Shown: positions 53,470-62,933 of the stretch, piece by piece | How the letters are laid out: the number at the start of each line of letters is the position of its first letter | Numbering within the stretch: position 1 is the stretch's first letter | DNA from: CAIVVT01 sp963757265 | GTDB taxonomy: Bacteria > Acidobacteriota > Terriglobia > Bryobacterales > Bryobacteraceae | Length of the DNA: 64,000 bases | Assembly (NCBI GenBank): GCA_963757265.1 | Contig: CAVWRA010000006.1 | Location: 1,364,001-1,428,000, forward strand | Direction: 5' to 3' | Notes under the pieces: model-generated | What the model was told of the DNA's origin: nothing | Seen by the model: the letters and a program-made list of their open reading frames with translations, nothing else | Databases searched by the model: none | Translations under genes and position numbers: made by a program

Positions 53470-54879
53470 ATGTCCCTCTGGCCCCGCCATCCGCTGCAAT
53501 TCCTGCTCGCCTTCGCGGTGATCGTCACCCTGCCGCAGTTCATCCCGCAGCTCTATAATTGGCGCGTCTTCGAGTGGCCCACTGCCGTTCACGTGCTCGA
53601 CTTTCAGCCCCGCGCGCCGAGCGCCGCCCCGCTCGAGGACGAACAGGCCCGGCTGCGCCCGGACCTGGCGCCGGTGCGCCAGGACGCCCATCGCATCGTC
53701 GATCCCAACGGCGTGCTCGCCCCTTTCTACGCCGCGCTGTTGCGCGCCGAGCGCCGCGAGCCGGGCGCCGTCGTGCGGATCCTGCACTACGGCGATTCCC
53801 CGACCACCGCCGACCTGATCACCGCCGACGTCCGCGCGTTTCTGCAGACCCGATTCGGCGACGCCGGTCATGGCATTTACCTGATCGCCAAACCGTGGGC
53901 CTGGTACGACCATCGCGGCGTGTACTCGAAATCCTCAGGCTGGGTGATTGAACCGGCGACGCAGCACGCCCAAAAGGACGGCTGGTACGGTCTCGCCGGC
54001 GTCAGCTTCACCGGCAAGCCCGGCGCATGGTCGAAATTCGCCCTGCGCAATTCCGGCCAGACGCGCCTCACGCTGCACTATGTCGGCCAGCCGGAGGGAG
54101 GCAAGGTGCGCATCGACGCCGGCGACGTTCACATCGCCACCCTCGACACCTCGATGCCCGCGAAAGTGGCGGCCCAGGCGACCTGGCGCATCCCGGCGCA
54201 GGCGCAGAGTTTTGAGCTCACCGTCGAGGAGCGCCCGGTCCGGCTCTTCGCGGTCGAGTTCACCAGGGATTCCGACGGCGTGATTTACTCGAGCCTCGGG
54301 CTCAACGGCACCTGGATCGGCGTGCTCGCATGGTATATGAACGCGCCCCACTGGAGCGCCCAGTTGCAGCAGGCCCGGCCTGATTTGATCGTTCTGAACT
54401 ACGGCACCAACGAGAGCGGCTTCCCCAAGTACGTCGATTCCACCTATGCCAAGGACGTTCGCGAGGTCCTGCGCCGCCTCCACACTGCCCTGCCCGCCAC
54501 GCCCGTCCTGGTGATGAGCCCCATGGACCGCGGCGCGCGCGAAGGCGGCGGCACCATCGGAACCATGCCGGCCCTGCCGCGTCTGGTTCAGAAGCAGGCC
54601 CTGATCGCCGCTGAGACCGGCTGCGCTTTCTTCAACACCTTCGAGGCCATGGGCGGCGTGGGCACTATGGGACGCTGGTACATGGCCGAGCCGCGGCTCG
54701 TGAGCGCCGACTTCATCCACCCTCTCCCGTCGGGCGCCCGCATTGTCGGCGCGCTGTTGTACCAGGCGCTCCTCGACGGCTACAACAACTGGAAGATGCA
54801 ACAACTTCGCCGCACCCGCATCGCCGCCGCCGCCAATCCTCCGGCCGGCCCGCGGCCCAACCCGAGGCGCGCACGGTGA
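53470..54879 (+). CDS. SGNH-hydrolase-like protein 1, membrane-anchored (DltD/AlgJ-like role)
   Basis: A 469-residue protein with one N-terminal membrane segment (FLLAFAVIVTLPQFIPQLYN). The catalytic serine is in LHYGDSPTTADL, an oxyanion-type NYGTNES lies later, and the Asp-His pair is in DFIHPLPSGAR. A beta-rich insertion (about 155-270) lies between them. Proteins of this type work with MBOATs in O-acylation of envelope polymers. It starts 4 bases after the MBOAT stop, and its own stop overlaps the next start. Confidence 0.85.
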   Translation: MSLWPRHPLQFLLAFAVIVTLPQFIPQLYNWRVFEWPTAVHVLDFQPRAPSAAPLEDEQARLRPDLAPVRQDAHRIVDPNGVLAPFYAALLRAERREPGAVVRILHYGDSPTTADLITADVRAFLQTRFGDAGHGIYLIAKPWAWYDHRGVYSKSSGWVIEPATQHAQKDGWYGLAGVSFTGKPGAWSKFALRNSGQTRLTLHYVGQPEGGKVRIDAGDVHIATLDTSMPAKVAAQATWRIPAQAQSFELTVEERPVRLFAVEFTRDSDGVIYSSLGLNGTWIGVLAWYMNAPHWSAQLQQARPDLIVLNYGTNESGFPKYVDSTYAKDVREVLRRLHTALPATPVLVMSPMDRGAREGGGTIGTMPALPRLVQKQALIAAETGCAFFNTFEAMGGVGTMGRWYMAEPRLVSADFIHPLPSGARIVGALLYQALLDGYNNWKMQQLRRTRIAAAANPPAGPRPNPRRAR

Positions 54880-56249
54880 CGCGGCGTCGCCCCTGGCTCC
54901 TGTGTTCGCTGCCGCTGCTCGTGCTGGCGGCGTCCGTCCTGCTGCCGTCGCGCACCGTCGATACGCCGCCGGCAACGAAAAAGAAGACCACCTCCAAGCC
55001 GGCCAAGAAGAAGAAGCGCCGCGTACCCAAGCCTCCGCCCGCCACGCCGGCTCAGCGCGCCGAGGCCCAGAGTTTCGTCCAGGAACATGCCGGCGACACC
55101 ATGGATCTCGGCATCCAGAACCCCGCCGCCCTGGTCCCCTTTCTGGAGCGCCTCTACCGCAGCCGGCAGGCCGGCGCCGCCGAACCCCTGCGCGTTCTGC
55201 AGTTCGGAGATTCCCATACCGCCTCCGACGACTGGCCGGGTGAGATTCGCACTTTTCTGCAATCCAAACTCGGCGACGGCGGACCCGGTTTCACGCTGCC
55301 CGGCCATCCCTTCGAAGGCTACCGGCGCTTCGACTCCAAAGGCACGCAGTCGAAGGACTGGCACGCGGAGGGTCTGTTGAGCCGCGACGGCGACGGCCTG
55401 TACGGCCTCTCCGGCCTGCGTCTGAGCACCGCGCGCGCCGGTGAAACGCTGACCCTCGATGCCTCGGGCTCGGCGTTCGAGCTGTTCTATTGGAAGCAGT
55501 CCGGCGGCGGCGCCGTGTCGCTCGAGGACAACGGCGCGCCGTTGGGCCTGGTCGACACCGCCGGTGAGCTCGGGCCCGGCTTCTGGCGTCAGCAGTTGCC
55601 CGCCGGCGAGCATCACCTCGTCCTGCGCACCCAATCCGATGCGCCCGTGACCGTGTTCGGCTGGACCGTCGAGAACACCACCGGCCTTACCTGGGAGCCC
55701 TTGGGGATCAACGGCGCGCAGGCCGATCTGCTGCTCCTGTGGAACGAGCCGCTGCTCAAGGCGCACCTCGAACGCCGCGATCCGGCCTTGATCGTGCTCG
55801 CCTACGGCACCAACGAAGCCCGCCGTCCCGACTGGACTTTTGAGACCTACCGCGACACCCTGCGCCAGGTGCTCCGACGCCTGCGCGCCGCCGCGCCTCT
55901 GGCCAGCGTTCTGGTCATCGGCGCGCCCGATCAGTCCACCCGCGTCCACGGCCGCTGGATCACCCTCGACGGCGTCGACCGCATCCTCTCGGCGCAGCGC
56001 GAAGCCGCGCTGGCCGAAGGCTGCGCCTTCTGGAACCTGCGCATGGCCATGGGCGGCAAGGGATCCATGAAACAATGGGTGACGGCGGGACTGGCCCAGG
56101 GCGACTTTGTCCACCTCACGTCGGCCGGCTACCGTCTGTGGGGCGAATCGCTGGCCCAGTTGCTGTTGCAGGACTACGCCGTCTACCAGGCCGTGCGCCA
56201 GCAGGTGTTTGGGAGTTCAGAAAATGGACCGCCGCTTAAAACTCATTGA
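54876..56249 (+). CDS. SGNH-hydrolase-like protein 2
   Basis: A 457-residue paralogue of the preceding protein. It starts with GTG at 54876, overlapping the upstream TGA by 3 bases. After a membrane segment (LLCSLPLLVLAASVLLPS) comes a Lys/Pro-rich spacer (about 35-55). SGNH motifs are LQFGDSHTASDDW (Ser), LAYGTNEARR and DFVHLTSAGYR (Asp and His). A beta-rich insertion lies in the same place as in the first copy. Probably an O-acyl transferase or esterase in the same pathway. Confidence 0.85.
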   Translation: MTRRRPWLLCSLPLLVLAASVLLPSRTVDTPPATKKKTTSKPAKKKKRRVPKPPPATPAQRAEAQSFVQEHAGDTMDLGIQNPAALVPFLERLYRSRQAGAAEPLRVLQFGDSHTASDDWPGEIRTFLQSKLGDGGPGFTLPGHPFEGYRRFDSKGTQSKDWHAEGLLSRDGDGLYGLSGLRLSTARAGETLTLDASGSAFELFYWKQSGGGAVSLEDNGAPLGLVDTAGELGPGFWRQQLPAGEHHLVLRTQSDAPVTVFGWTVENTTGLTWEPLGINGAQADLLLLWNEPLLKAHLERRDPALIVLAYGTNEARRPDWTFETYRDTLRQVLRRLRAAAPLASVLVIGAPDQSTRVHGRWITLDGVDRILSAQREAALAEGCAFWNLRMAMGGKGSMKQWVTAGLAQGDFVHLTSAGYRLWGESLAQLLLQDYAVYQAVRQQVFGSSENGPPLKTH

Positions 56250-56457
56250 GATTCTCCGCCAGGTCACGCACAAGGACGTCACCCCCCTGGACGACGAGTC
56301 GTTGTTCGAATCCGGAACGCTGGACTCGTTCGCCTTGCCCGACCTCGTCTCCGCGCTCGAACAGTCCTTCGCCATTTCCATACCCGATTCGGACATGAAT
56401 CCCCGCAAGTTCGAAACCCTCGCCCGCATCGGCGAGTACCTCGATTCGCGGCTCTAG
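56224..56457 (+). CDS. DltC-like acyl carrier protein
   Basis: A 77-residue carrier protein. Ser35 in LFESGTLDSFALPDLVSALE is the phosphopantetheine site. The D-S-F and the ISIPDSDMNPRKFETLARIG tail resemble DltC-type carriers more than fatty-acid ACP (D-S-L). The ATG at 56224 lies 26 bases inside the end of the upstream SGNH gene. It probably brings the acyl group to the MBOAT. Confidence 0.85.
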   Translation: MDRRLKLIEILRQVTHKDVTPLDDESLFESGTLDSFALPDLVSALEQSFAISIPDSDMNPRKFETLARIGEYLDSRL

Positions 56458-56460
56458 GCG

Positions 56461-57393
56461 ATGGCCTTCATCCGCGAATTCGGCTGCTACCTGCCCGCGC
56501 GCATCGTGACCAGCGCGGAAGCCGGCTCGTGGGTCGGCGCCGACGCCGCCTGGGTGCGCGAAGTCTCCGGCATCGACGAGCGCCGCTTCGCCACCGACCA
56601 GGAAACCGTCGCCGTCCTGGCCGCGCGCGCCGGCCTCGACTGTTTGTCGCACGCCGGCGTCGAGGCCTCTTCGCTCGGCATGGTCATCGTTGCCAGCGGC
56701 ACCGCCGAACGCTCATTTCCAGGCCCCGCCGCCGAAACCGCACTCCAGCTCGGCGTCCCTGGAACGCCCGCTCTCGATCTGCCAATGGCCAGCGCCGGCT
56801 CGCTTTTCGCCCTCGGCCTGGCCGCGCGCCTCGTCTCATCCACCGGCCAGATCCTCGTCATCGGCGCCGAGAAGATGTCCACCGTGGTCCTGCGCGAACC
56901 GCGTGAACGCGGTGTCGCCGTGCTGTTCGGCGATGGCGCCGGCGCGGCCCTCGTGAGCCTGCAATCCGGCCTCCTGGAGTTGATCGACGTCCAGCTCGCC
57001 TCCGACGGCGCCTACGCCGCCGACCTTTTTCTCGAGCCCGGTAAGCCGCTCTCGATGAACGGCCGCAGCGTGATCCTGCAGGCCTCTCGCAAAGTCCCCG
57101 CCGCCATTCGCGCCGTGCTCCAGCGCCACGCGCTCGCGCCTCCGGACGTCGCGGCCTTTCTCATGCACCAGGCCAATCAGAACCTGGTCCTCAAAATCGC
57201 CGCCGCCCTCGGCGTCCCCGCCGACCGCTTCTACTCCAACATCGCGCGCTACGGAAACACTTCTTCCGCCTCGCTGCTCATCGCCGCCGCCGAGTGGCGG
57301 CGCCAGGCCCCGCCCGCCCCCGGCTCGGCCGTCGTCTTCGCCGCCTTCGGCGCTGGCTTCCACTGGGGCGCGCTGCTCGCCCGCGCCTGTTGA
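56461..57393 (+). CDS. KAS III (FabH)-like protein with Ser in place of the catalytic Cys
   Basis: A 310-residue thiolase-fold protein. The segment around the nucleophile reads ALDLPMASAGSLFALGLAAR. Aligned to FabH (FDVAAACAGF), the Cys position is Ser111. The other two catalytic residues are kept: His236 in LMHQANQNLV and Asn266 in YGNTSSAS. FGDGAGAAL is the usual core. It is unlikely to perform standard condensation. DpsC of daunorubicin synthesis also uses a serine here, for acyl transfer. It starts 3 bases after the carrier gene. Confidence 0.85.
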   Translation: MAFIREFGCYLPARIVTSAEAGSWVGADAAWVREVSGIDERRFATDQETVAVLAARAGLDCLSHAGVEASSLGMVIVASGTAERSFPGPAAETALQLGVPGTPALDLPMASAGSLFALGLAARLVSSTGQILVIGAEKMSTVVLREPRERGVAVLFGDGAGAALVSLQSGLLELIDVQLASDGAYAADLFLEPGKPLSMNGRSVILQASRKVPAAIRAVLQRHALAPPDVAAFLMHQANQNLVLKIAAALGVPADRFYSNIARYGNTSSASLLIAAAEWRRQAPPAPGSAVVFAAFGAGFHWGALLARAC

Positions 57394-57481
57394 TCCCGGC
57401 GTTAAAATGGTGAAAATCCCAACTTTTTCCGAACCCTTTTCCGTTCTGGCGCGTAATTGAATCAGTACCTTGAGGACGTCC

Positions 57482-60107
57482 ATGAGAACACTGTTATTGC
57501 TGACCATCGCCGGCGCGCTCTTTGCCGCGCCGCAGCCGCCCGCGTTTCGCCTGCCGGCTGACGCCGATCCGGCCCGCTACAACCTCGAGCTCGACGCTCG
57601 ATCCCGCGAAAGACACCTTCTCCGGCGTCGTCACCATCGACCTGAAGGTGCGCCAGGCCACCTCCGTGGTCTGGCTTAACGCCGTGCGCCTGAATGTCAG
57701 CGCCGCGACCCTCGAGCAGAATGGGTCGAAGCTGGCCGCGCGCGTCGTGCCCGGCGGCGAGGACTTCGTCGGCTTCGAGTTCGACCATCCCCTCGCCGTC
57801 GGCGAAGCGACGTTGCGCGTCGAATACACCGGCCAGGTCAACCTGAAGTCCAGCGCCGGCGTCTTCCTGAGCAAGCGCAACGACGACCGCTACCTATTCA
57901 CCCAGTTCGAATCCATCGACGCGCGCTCCGCCTTCCCCTGCTTCGACGAGCCCTCCTACAAGGTGCCCTGGCAGCTCACCCTCCACATCCCCGCCTCGCA
58001 ATCCGCCGTGTCCAATACGCTCGTCGAGAGCGAGACCCCCGAGGGCGCCATGAAGCGTGTCGTCTTCCACGCCACGCCGCCTCTGCCCAGCTACCTCATC
58101 GCCTTCGGCGTCGGTCCGCTCGAGTTCGTCGACGGCGGCACGGCCTGCCGCAACAAGGTCCCGGTGCGCATCGTCGTCCCCCGCGGCGACGCCCCGCGCG
58201 CCAAATACGCCGCCGAGGTGACGGCCCAAATCCTGACCACGCTGGAAAACTACTTCGACATCCCCTACCCGTTCGAGAAGGCCGATCAGCTCGCCATCCC
58301 GCTTTCCTTCGGCGGCGCGATGGAGAATCCCGGTCTGGTCACTTACGATGCCGGCATCGTCCTGGCCCCGCCGCAAGGCGACGACACCGCGCAGCGCCAG
58401 CGCGAATACGCCTGGGTCGCCGCCCACGAGCTGGCCCACCAGTGGTTCGGCGATCTCGTCACCATGGCCTGGTGGAACGACACCTGGTTGAACGAATCCT
58501 TCGCCACCTTCATGGAGCAGAAGATCGTCGCCACCTGGAAGCCCGAGTGGGACACCCGCGTCAACGACCAGGGCGCCCGCAACACCGCCCTGTGGCTCGA
58601 CCGCCTCGCCACCGCCCGCCGCATCGATCAGCCGGTCCTCGCCAAGACCGATATTGCCAGCGCCTTCGACGGCATCACCTATGAGAAGGGCGCCGCCGTC
58701 CTCAACATGACCGAGTCTTTCATGGGCCCCGAAAAATTCCGCCAGGCGGCGCGCTTCTACCTGCTCCACCACGCCCGCTCGAACGGCACCTCGCAGGATT
58801 TTCTGGACGCTCTGGCCGAGGCCGCCGGGCCCGGCGTGCGGGCCAGCTTCCGCAGCTTCCTCGAGCAGGCCGGCGCGCCGGAAATCAGCATGCAGCTCAA
58901 GTGCGATGGCGCCACCGCCCGCATCGAAATGCAGCAGCGGCGCTTCCTCCCCTTGGGCAGTGCCGGCGCGGAGGCCCAGACGTGGCAGGTTCCGGTGCGC
59001 GTCGCCTACCCCAGCGGCGACGGCCGTGAGGTCGCATCCACCACCCTCGAATCCGCCACCGGCGTCCTGGCCCTGAAATCGCAGGGCTGCCCGGCCTGGT
59101 TTCTCGGCAACGCCGGCGAGGCCGGCTACTATTACACGCACTACGAAGGCCCGGCCTTGCAGTCGCTCGTCCAGAACCGCGCGCAGCTCTCGCTGGTCGA
59201 GCGCGCCGGCCTCTTCGGCGAGCTCGATAACCTGGCCCGCGCCGGCAATCTGCCCTTGTCCGACGGCCTGAATCTCGCCGTCATGCTGAAGGACGAGCCG
59301 AAGCGCCAGATCATGGACGCGGCCCTTCAGTTCGCCGCCGTGCGCACTGACTTCCTGCCCGACAATCTGCGGCCCAAATACATCGCCTTCGTGCGCGACA
59401 CATTCGGCGCCCGCGCCCGCAAGCTCGGTTGGATTCCCCAGCCCGGCGAGAGCGAGGACGACGGCCTTCTGCGTCCCTCCCTGGTCGGTTTCGTCGCCCG
59501 CGATGGTGAGGATCCGGAGCTCATCGCCTCCGCCAGCGAACTCGCCGGCAAGTGGCTCGCCACGCGCCAGCCGCTCCCCGCGGATTTGTTCTACGTCATC
59601 TTCAATGTGGCCGCGCGCAACGGCGACGCCGCGCTGTATGAGAAAATCCTCGCCGCGGCCAAGGCCGAAAAGGACGAATTCTTCCAGCAGGCCCTGGTCG
59701 GCGCGCTGGGCTCATTCCGCACTCGGGAACTCGTCCTGCGCAATCTGGATCTCGCGTTGCAGGGCACGTTCGACATGCGCATCGCGGCCTCTCTCCTGTT
59801 CAGGCCCCTGGAGACGCCCGAGCTGGCCTCGATTCCGGCGGACTGGGTGAAGTCCAACTACGATGCCATCGTGGTTAAACTGCCCAGCTCGGCCGGCTTC
59901 GACTTCGCCGCATTCCTGCCGCAAACTTCCGGCCGGGCCTGCAGTGCCGCGGAAGCCCAGCAAGTGCAGGACTTCTACGCACCCCGCATGGCCAAGGTCA
60001 ACGGCGGCCCCAGAAACCTCGCTCAATTGCTGGAGAGCATCAAGCTCTGCGAAGCGCGCAAGCGGGTCCAGCAGCCGGACCTCGTTCAGTTTTTCCAAGG
60101 CCGCTAA
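57482..60107 (+). pseudogene. M1-family zinc aminopeptidase, frameshifted near the N-terminus
   Basis: The first 38 codons (signal MRTLLLLTIAGALFAAPQPP, then DADPARYNLEL) and the rest (LDPAKDTFSGVVTIDLKV onwards) are in different frames. They join if one extra base is removed at 57584-57593. The repaired protein is about 874 residues: GGAMENPG, the zinc site HELAHQWFGDLV with downstream NESFATFME, and a C-terminal ERAP-like helical domain. GAGGACG precedes the ATG. It is probably an exported aminopeptidase, either truly interrupted or a sequence error. Confidence 0.85.
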
Positions 60108-60175
60108 CGCCGCTGCCCGCGTCCGCAACTGATCCGCAACTGGCGCATCCGGCCCATTCGCGATATCTTCGTGAG

Positions 60176-60625
60176 GTGAGCGCGCGCCCCCGCATTGTCG
60201 TGCTGGTCGGACTGCCCGGCTCGGGAAAATCCTTCTGGGCCGCCCGCCAGCGCGCCGGCGTGCTCTCCTCCGACGCCGTGCGCGCTCTGCTCACCGGCAG
60301 CGAGGAAAACCAGACTGTCAATCCCCTGGTCTTCCAGACCCTGCGCTACCTCTTGAAGATGCGCCTGCGTGCCGGCGCGGTCCTGACCATCGTTGACGCC
60401 ACTTCGCTCACCGCCCGGGAGCGCCGTCCCTATATCCTCCTGGCCGCCGCGCTCGGCTGCTCCTCCGAAGCCGTCTTCTTCGATACGCCCCTCGATACCT
60501 GCATGGCCCGCAACGCCGCCCGCTCGCGCGTCGTGCCCGCCGACGTCATGCACCGCTTCGCCGCCCGTCTCACCCCGCCCTCCACCGGCGAGGGGTTTAC
60601 CAAGGTCACGGTGATCCGGCCATGA
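60176..60625 (+). CDS. P-loop AAA/polynucleotide kinase-like protein
   Basis: A 149-residue P-loop kinase-like protein with a GTG start. Walker A is VLVGLPGSGKSFWAAR, a LIVDAT-type strand follows (VLTIVDATSLTARERRPY), and the lid-like DTCMARNAARSRVVPADVM is as in polynucleotide 5'-kinases and Zeta-toxin-like small kinases. The substrate could be a nucleic acid, nucleotide or small metabolite. It stands between the aminopeptidase and deacetylase genes. Confidence 0.7.
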   Translation: MSARPRIVVLVGLPGSGKSFWAARQRAGVLSSDAVRALLTGSEENQTVNPLVFQTLRYLLKMRLRAGAVLTIVDATSLTARERRPYILLAAALGCSSEAVFFDTPLDTCMARNAARSRVVPADVMHRFAARLTPPSTGEGFTKVTVIRP

Positions 60626-60684
60626 ACTCCGCCTCCCGCCTCCATCTCAGCGCCGCGCCGTCCCGGGAGAGAGAATAGAAATCT

Positions 60685-61408
60685 ATGCTCGTGGCCATCA
60701 TCCTCCTCATCGTCGCCTCGGCGGTGCTCTTGATGGCCTGGGCCGTTCGCGGCCGCCGCTCGCCGTTCCTCGGAGCTTCGGCCTGGCGCGGTCCCAGAGC
60801 GCGCCGCGCCCTCGCCCTTACCTTCGACGACGGCCCCAGCGAATCCACGCCCCGCGTGCTCGAGCTCGCTCGAGCGCCACGGCGCGAGAGCCACGTTTTT
60901 CCTTTGCGGCCACCACGTCCGCCGCCTGCCCCATGTCGCCTGTCAGATCGTCCGCGCTGGCCACGAGATCGGCAATCACACCGATACCCACGAGGCGCTC
61001 TACCTCCGCTCGCCGTCCTTCATCCTCGATCAGATCGCCCGCGCGCAGGTCTCCATCCACGAGGTGACCGGCCTCGCCCCGCGCCTTTTCCGCGCGCCCC
61101 TCGGCGCCCGCTGGTTCGGCTTGCGGGATGCTCTGCGCCGGCTCGGTCTGACCGCCGTCATGTGGACCGACGTCGCGCGCGATTGGGTGCTCGACGGCGC
61201 CGCCGTGGCCCGCCGCCTGGAACCTCGCGCCGCCCCCGGCGCCATTTTCTGCTTTCACGACGGCCGCGAACTGCGGCACAATCCGGATATCGGCGCCACC
61301 CTCGAGGCTCTCGAGCTTCTGCTGCCTCGGTGGGCCGGCGCGGGCTATGAATTTCTCACCGTTTCGGAGCTCCTGTGGCCATCGACGACACACTCACACA
61401 ACGCATAA
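60685..61408 (+). pseudogene. Polysaccharide deacetylase (NodB-like), frameshifted
   Basis: The start encodes a membrane segment (LVAIILLIVASAVLLMAWAV) and the NodB opening ALTFDDGPSESTPRVLEL. The next part is readable only in another frame: LERHGARATFFLCGHHVRRL, then GHEIGNHTDTHEALYL (H-x3-H zinc site), LFRAPLGARWFGL and GAIFCFHDGRE. One extra base at 60859-60868 explains the shift. The repaired protein is about 240 residues. It would remove acetyl groups from a sugar polymer or lipid. Its end overlaps the ACP start. Confidence 0.8.
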
Positions 61409-61716
61409 TCGCGATCATTGAACGCACCATGAAGATGCCCGCCGGGCGCGTCCAGTCCTCCTCCACCTTCGACGAGCTGGCCATCGACTCGCTCGATGGC
61501 ATCAACATCGCCTTCGCGTTGGAATCCGAGTTCGACGTCAATATCCCCGACGACTCGTTGCCCAGAATGCGCAGCGTCGCCGACATCGTCGCCGGCATCG
61601 GCTCGTTGCTCGCCGCCAAGCTTGATCCGCAACCGCCCGCGCCCGCCGCTGCCCCGCCCAAGGAAAGCACCGCCGCAGCGCCGCCTGAAGGCGACGCCGG
61701 GGAGACCCAGGCTTGA
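61375..61716 (+). CDS. Acyl carrier protein 2
   Basis: A 113-residue protein with a GTG start. The carrier domain covers residues 1-80 with Ser39 in ELAIDSLDGINIAFALES as the phosphopantetheine site, and a Pro/Ala-rich tail follows. It differs from the DltC-like carrier (D-S-L here). It overlaps the deacetylase end by 34 bases and its stop overlaps the TTG start of the ketosynthase, so the genes are tightly coupled. Confidence 0.85.
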   Translation: MAIDDTLTQRIIAIIERTMKMPAGRVQSSSTFDELAIDSLDGINIAFALESEFDVNIPDDSLPRMRSVADIVAGIGSLLAAKLDPQPPAPAAAPPKESTAAAPPEGDAGETQA

Positions 61717-62933
61717 AACGCCGCGTCGCCGTCACCGGCGCCGGTGTCGTTTGCGCCGCCGGCTCGACGGCCGATGAAACCTGGGCCTCCCTCCGCGCCG
61801 GCTTGAGCGCCATCGCCCCTCTCACCCAGGACTGGGCCCGCGAGGGCAAATGCCACGTCGCCGCCGCCGCCCGCGCCTTCGACCCCGCCGAGCATTTCGA
61901 ACCCCGGGAATCCGCCATGCTCGACCGCTTCGCGCAGTTCGCCCTCGCCGCTTGCGCCGATGCCGTACGCAACAGCGGAATCAGCTTCGATGCCTCGCTC
62001 GCCGCCCGCACCATTGTCGTCATGGGCACCTCCGGCGGCGGTCAGGCCTCCATCGACGAAGGCTTCGTCGAGCTCTATCTCAAGGGCAATCCGCGCTGTC
62101 ATCCGCTCACCATTCCCAAGACCATGTCCAACGCCGGCACCAGCCACATCGCCATGAAATACGGCCTCACCGGGCCGGCCTGGGCCGTTTCCACCGCCTG
62201 CGCTTCCTCCTCCCACGCCATCGGCCAGGCCTTCTGGATGCTCCGCGACGGGCTCGCCGATGTCGCCATCGCCGGCGGCAGCGAAGCCCCTCTGAATCAG
62301 GGCTTCTGGCGCGCCTGGGAGGCCATGCGCGTCATGGCGCCCGATACCTGCCGCCCCTTTTCCCGCGGCCGCAAGGGTATGATTCTGGGCGAGGGCGGCG
62401 CCGTGCTGATTCTCGAATCGCTCGATCGCGCCCGCGCCCGCGGCGCCACTATTCTCGCCGAAATCTGCGGCTTCGGCATGTCCGCCGACGCCCACCATCT
62501 CACTCAGCCTCTGCCCGAAGGCGCCGCCGCCGCCATGCGCATGGCGCTCGCCGACGCCGGCCTCCAAGCCGATGAGATCGGCTACGTCAACGCCCACGGC
62601 ACCGGCACTCCGGCCAACGATGTCGCCGAATCCCGCGCCCTCGTCCTGGCCCTCGGCGAACACGGTCGCTCCGTGCCCGTGAGTTCCACTAAATCCGTCC
62701 ACGGCCATACCCTCGGCGCGGCCGGCGCGCTCGAAGCCTTCGCCACCGTCATGGCCCTGCACACCCACGAGATCCCGCCCACGGCCAACTTCGTCGAGCG
62801 CGATCCCGAATGCGACGTCAACCTGATCCACTCGCCCGCGTCCGCGCCCGCTCTGCGCGCCGCGCTCTCCAACTCCTTCGCCTTTGGTGGATTGAACGCC
62901 GTGCTGGCCTTCAGAGACCCAGCCGGTCTTTGA
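61713..62933 (+). CDS. Beta-ketoacyl-ACP synthase II (FabF-like)
   Basis: A 406-residue synthase. The TTG at 61713 overlaps the ACP stop (TTGA). The catalytic Cys163 (STACASSSHAIG), His295 (YVNAHGTGTP), Lys327 and His330 (STKSVHGHTLGAAG) are all present, so condensation chemistry is intact. It would extend acyl chains on the preceding ACP. The pair may serve a dedicated lipid or polyketide-like pathway rather than the housekeeping fatty acid route. Its last 23 bases overlap the convergent response regulator. Confidence 0.9.
   Translation: MKRRVAVTGAGVVCAAGSTADETWASLRAGLSAIAPLTQDWAREGKCHVAAAARAFDPAEHFEPRESAMLDRFAQFALAACADAVRNSGISFDASLAARTIVVMGTSGGGQASIDEGFVELYLKGNPRCHPLTIPKTMSNAGTSHIAMKYGLTGPAWAVSTACASSSHAIGQAFWMLRDGLADVAIAGGSEAPLNQGFWRAWEAMRVMAPDTCRPFSRGRKGMILGEGGAVLILESLDRARARGATILAEICGFGMSADAHHLTQPLPEGAAAAMRMALADAGLQADEIGYVNAHGTGTPANDVAESRALVLALGEHGRSVPVSSTKSVHGHTLGAAGALEAFATVMALHTHEIPPTANFVERDPECDVNLIHSPASAPALRAALSNSFAFGGLNAVLAFRDPAGL

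Noticed and set aside
57584..60868. Programmed ribosomal frameshifting in the two genes
   Set aside because: Neither family is known to use it and there is no slippery heptamer or obvious stimulatory structure; sequence error is simpler.
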